A DNA stretch of 7,257 nucleotides from Propionibacteriaceae bacterium (GTDB lineage: Bacteria; Actinomycetota; Actinomycetes; Propionibacteriales; Propionibacteriaceae): the NCBI GenBank assembly GCA_024636075.1, contig JAGXHS010000025.1, positions 1 to 7,257 on the forward strand. Reading direction: 5' to 3'. Positions 4,792 to 7,257 of the stretch are shown here, in pieces. The position numbers and the translations under genes were made by a program. The stretch's first letter is position 1; each line of letters starts with the position of its first letter. A model generated the notes under the pieces. The model did no database searches. It saw only the letters and a list, made by a program, of their open reading frames with translations, and was not told the origin of the DNA.

Positions 4792-6606
4792 ATGACCGAT
4801 CACATTGCACGAATGTTCGCCCAGGTGGTGGCAGAGCATGGGGCACGAACCGCCACCCGTGTCCGAGTCGGGGACGACTGGCAGACCCAGACCTATGCCG
4901 AGTTCGGTGCGGCCGTGCACCGGACAGCCCGAGCTCTGGTGAATGCCGGGGTTCAGCGTGGCGATCGCATCGCCCTGTGCGCGTCCAACTCGCCCGAATG
5001 GAGCCAGATCGACCTGGGCTGCCTGGCTGTCGGCGCCATCCCGGTGCCCATCTACGAAACCAGCAGCCCTGAACAGATCGCTCACATCGTTCGCGACTCG
5101 GGTTGCGTGATGATGTTCGTCGGCACTGAGGCGCAGGCGGCCAAGGTTGCCGAGGTACGTGATTCCCTCGATTCGTTGACGAAGCTGGTCTGCTTCGTTG
5201 CCACCGATCTGGATGGCGTCGCAACTCTGGAGGACTTCTCGGCTCCGGCAGCTGACGAGGACAGGCTGCTGGAACTGGACGAGCTGGTCGCATCACGGCT
5301 GGACGATGCGAGCGGGGAGGACCTCGCGAGCATCATCTACACCTCGGGTACGACCGGTCCTCCCAAGGGTGTGATGCTCACCCACGGCGCCCTGATGGCC
5401 CAGGTGGATTGTCTGGACCAGTTCTTCTCGATCACGCCGCAGGACCACAGCCTGTGCTTCCTGCCTTTGTCACATGCCTTGGAGCGGGCGTGGACGACGG
5501 TGGTCATCTCGCACGGTTGCATGAACACCTATGTCTCCAACGCCCGCGAGGTCGCGGCCATGCTGGTGCTGGCGAAACCCACCATGATGGTCAGCGTTCC
5601 CCGACTCTACGAGAAAGTCATCGCCACCGCCCGGGAGAAGGCTGCTGAGTCTCCGGTCAAGAAGCGCATCTTCGACTGGGCCGTGCACGTCGGCGGACGA
5701 ATGCAGCGTTCCTATCGGAAGGGTCGGCAACCTTCGCTGTTCTGGCGTCTGCAGCTCCCCGTCGCGGACAAGCTGGTGCTGAAGAATGTGCGCGAGGCGA
5801 TGGGTGGACCGAAGAACGTCCTCGCCTGCGGCGGTGCCCCGCTGCGACAGGAGATCGAAGAGTTCTTCTCCGCTGCGGGATTGCTGTTGCTGCAGGGCTA
5901 TGGGCTGACCGAAGCGAGTCCCCTGGTCAGCTTCAACGCGCCGGATGCGTTCAAGTTCGGCACCTGTGGCCGTGTCATCGCAGGCGGCCAACTGGCAGTC
6001 GGCGCGGATTCGGAGATCCTGTACCGGGGCCCCAACCTGATGACCGGCTACTGGAACAACCCGGAGGCCACCGAGGCGGCGTTCCAGGACGGATGGCTGC
6101 GTACCGGTGACGCTGGTTACGTCGACACCGACGGTTTCCTGGTGATCACCGATCGGATCAAGGACATCATCGTCACCTCCGGCGGCAAGAACATCGCTCC
6201 CCAACCGATCGAGGGGTTGGTGCTGGCTGATCCGCTCTTCGAGAATGCCGTGTTGTTGGGCGACAACCGCCCCTACCTGACGATGCTGGTCAAGCCGTCG
6301 TTGCCGCACATCACACAGATCGCCGAGAAGTTGAACATCTCGTTCACCAGTCCCAGCGAGTTGGCCGAGAACTCGCAGATCCTGGAGGAACTGAAGAGGC
6401 GGATGGCGGCTGTGACCGCGAAGCTGCCGCACCACGAGCAGATCCGCGACATCGGCGTGCTGTGGGAGGAGTTCACCACGGACAACGGGCTGCTCACTCC
6501 CACCATGAAGGTGAAACGGCGTGAGGTGGAGAAGCGCTTCACTGAAGTGATCGACGCGATGTACGCCGGTTTGTCGGATCGCCGCAAGGGACCCAAAGGC
6601 GGCTGA
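4792..6606 (+). CDS. fadD: Long-chain fatty-acid--CoA ligase, AMP-forming (FadD15-like)
   Basis: This 604-aa protein of the ANL adenylate-forming superfamily activates fatty acids with ATP to an acyl-AMP and then transfers the acyl group to CoA, feeding beta-oxidation or lipid synthesis. Motifs in order: P-loop YTSGTTGPPKGVMLTH (183-198), LPLSHALER (224-232), GYGLTEASP (369-377), TGD (438-440), the hinge region ITDRIKDIIVTSGGKNIAP (452-470) with D454 and R455, and C-terminal LLTPTMKVKRREV, where K573 aligns with the adenylation lysine. Length and the SGGKNIAP/TMKVKR motifs fit the bacterial long-chain (FadD15-type) group better than acetyl-CoA synthetase. The ATG at 4792 has AGAGGAG at 4781-4787, four bases upstream; the frame is open for 60 more codons but overlaps the end of nfo, so the SD-preceded ATG is preferred. 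A GpsA-like gene follows after 59 nt on the same strand. Chain-length specificity cannot be read from sequence alone. Confidence 0.95.
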   Translation: MTDHIARMFAQVVAEHGARTATRVRVGDDWQTQTYAEFGAAVHRTARALVNAGVQRGDRIALCASNSPEWSQIDLGCLAVGAIPVPIYETSSPEQIAHIVRDSGCVMMFVGTEAQAAKVAEVRDSLDSLTKLVCFVATDLDGVATLEDFSAPAADEDRLLELDELVASRLDDASGEDLASIIYTSGTTGPPKGVMLTHGALMAQVDCLDQFFSITPQDHSLCFLPLSHALERAWTTVVISHGCMNTYVSNAREVAAMLVLAKPTMMVSVPRLYEKVIATAREKAAESPVKKRIFDWAVHVGGRMQRSYRKGRQPSLFWRLQLPVADKLVLKNVREAMGGPKNVLACGGAPLRQEIEEFFSAAGLLLLQGYGLTEASPLVSFNAPDAFKFGTCGRVIAGGQLAVGADSEILYRGPNLMTGYWNNPEATEAAFQDGWLRTGDAGYVDTDGFLVITDRIKDIIVTSGGKNIAPQPIEGLVLADPLFENAVLLGDNRPYLTMLVKPSLPHITQIAEKLNISFTSPSELAENSQILEELKRRMAAVTAKLPHHEQIRDIGVLWEEFTTDNGLLTPTMKVKRREVEKRFTEVIDAMYAGLSDRRKGPKGG

Positions 6607-6653
6607 CGTCTGTCTGAGCGCCGAGCGAGGGGTGTCAGGTCGTCTGGGCCGAT

Positions 6654-6658
6654 GGAGG
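6654..6658 (+). promoter_or_regulatory. Strong ribosome binding site fixing the gpsA-like start
   Basis: GGAGG stands seven bases before ATG 6666, near-ideal spacing. An ATG at 6652 overlaps this site but runs into a stop after five codons in another frame. The site therefore decides 6666 as the start. Confidence 0.75.
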
Positions 6659-6665
6659 CTGCGCC

Positions 6666-7257
6666 ATGAATAGCATTGGGGTACTGGGCGCGGGAGCGAT
6701 GGGGTCAGCCATCTGCACACCTTTGCGGCAGGCCGGCTGGGAGGTGCGATTGTGGGGCACCTGGCTGGACGATCACCTGCTCGACGCAGTCGAAGCCAGC
6801 GAGCCTCACCCGCGCACCAAGGTGCCGCTGGCCGAGGGGACGAAGCTCTATCGCTCCGGCGAGTTGGAGGCAGCACTTGACGGTGTTGACGTGGTGCTGC
6901 TGGCTGTTGCATCCGTGGGTGTCCCGAAAGTCACCGAAATGGCCCTGCCGGGCATCGCTCGGGCCAAAGCGCTCTGGTTGACCAGCAAGGGCTTCTGTCC
7001 GGACGATTCAGGCCAGGTGCAACTGTTGCCGGACGCCGTACGACGAATTGCCAGCCAGGCGGGGGTGGAGGTTCCACCGATCGTCGCGATAGCCGGACCA
7101 GTCAAAGCCAACGAATGCGCCGATGCCAAACCGACTGCGACGATCTTCGGCTGCCGCGACGTCGGGGTCGCGGAACACTGGGCGAACGAGACGGCCACCC
7201 GGATGTACGCAATCGAAGCCTCGACCGATGAGGTCGGGGTGGAGATCTGTGCGCCGA
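6666..7257 (+). CDS. gpsA: Glycerol-3-phosphate dehydrogenase-like protein, N-terminal part (GpsA family, divergent)
   Basis: The first 197 residues are visible; the gene runs off the right edge with no stop. An N-terminal Rossmann fold opens with GVLGAGAMGSA (G8, G10, G13), the NAD(P)-binding signature. Further family landmarks are HPRTKVPL (48-55), LDGVDVVLLAVAS (71-83), LTSKGF (105-110, matching the TKG motif with its conserved Lys), AGPVKANECADAKPTATIFGC (143-163; the family SGPxFAxE region followed by PTA) and DEVGVEIC (188-195), just before the expected substrate-binding Lys-Asn, which is out of view. NAD(P)-dependent GpsA interconverts dihydroxyacetone phosphate and sn-glycerol-3-phosphate for phospholipid synthesis. 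Some motifs depart from the housekeeping type (AGPVKANE, EICAP), and parts look nearer to eukaryotic GPD1 (IGCKD, EICGA), so it may be a second, specialised paralogue. The gap to fadD is 59 nt without an obvious terminator, so co-transcription is likely. Confidence 0.85.
   Translation, partial: MNSIGVLGAGAMGSAICTPLRQAGWEVRLWGTWLDDHLLDAVEASEPHPRTKVPLAEGTKLYRSGELEAALDGVDVVLLAVASVGVPKVTEMALPGIARAKALWLTSKGFCPDDSGQVQLLPDAVRRIASQAGVEVPPIVAIAGPVKANECADAKPTATIFGCRDVGVAEHWANETATRMYAIEASTDEVGVEICAP

Noticed and set aside
3782..5296. 504-codon open frame on the - strand across nfo and the start of fadD
   Set aside because: It lies antisense to two genes with complete family motifs, is very rich in Arg/Pro/Ser and shows no recognisable domain. 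Long antisense frames are expected in GC-rich DNA.
5470..6912. 480-codon open frame on the - strand across fadD and the gpsA-like gene
   Set aside because: Antisense shadow of fadD with biased composition (Gln/Arg/His/Pro), bridging two genes that have strong evidence on the other strand.
1..7257. Mobile element, prophage, CRISPR, toxin-antitoxin, tRNA or riboswitch content
   Set aside because: No transposase or integrase motif, regularly spaced repeat array, tRNA-like cloverleaf or known riboswitch core was seen; composition is even across the window.

Overview
This window looks like ordinary chromosomal DNA from a high-GC Gram-positive bacterium (Actinomycetota). The evidence is the GC-rich third codon positions, GTG start use, apparently leaderless starts with TANNNT -10 boxes, and proteins (HtpX, endonuclease IV, FadD15-type acyl-CoA ligase) that resemble mycobacterial forms. 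A Propionibacteriaceae-like fermenter is possible, but this is inference from general resemblance and not proven by the sequence.

Layout: (1) 1-124, + strand: the last 40 residues of acetate kinase (ackA). (2) 125-272: a short convergent intergenic region with a 19-bp tandem repeat and a strong GC hairpin, probably a bidirectional terminator. (3) 273-3778, - strand: three genes read right to left, namely a small four-helix membrane protein (153 aa), the long form of phosphate acetyltransferase (pta, 693 aa), and 14 nt behind it the membrane zinc protease htpX (296 aa). (4) 3839-4633, + strand: endonuclease IV (nfo, 264 aa), divergent from the membrane protein across 60 bp. (5) 4792-6606, + strand: an AMP-forming long-chain acyl-CoA synthetase (fadD, 604 aa) with its own candidate promoter. 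(6) 6666-7257, + strand: the first 197 residues of a glycerol-3-phosphate dehydrogenase-type protein (gpsA-like), cut by the window edge.

Function: Pta and AckA together interconvert acetyl-CoA, acetyl-phosphate and acetate with ATP formation. Here they lie tail-to-tail with htpX between them, not as a pta-ackA operon. HtpX would serve membrane protein quality control. Nfo repairs abasic sites. FadD activates fatty acids and the GpsA-like enzyme would supply or use glycerol-3-phosphate, so the last two genes may form a lipid-precursor pair.

I found no phage, insertion sequence, CRISPR array, RNA gene or obviously new multi-gene system. The points most worth a second look are non-coding (a tandem repeat/hairpin, nested inverted repeats upstream of pta, leaderless starts), the split pta/ackA arrangement, the uncharacterised membrane protein and the divergent GpsA-like protein.
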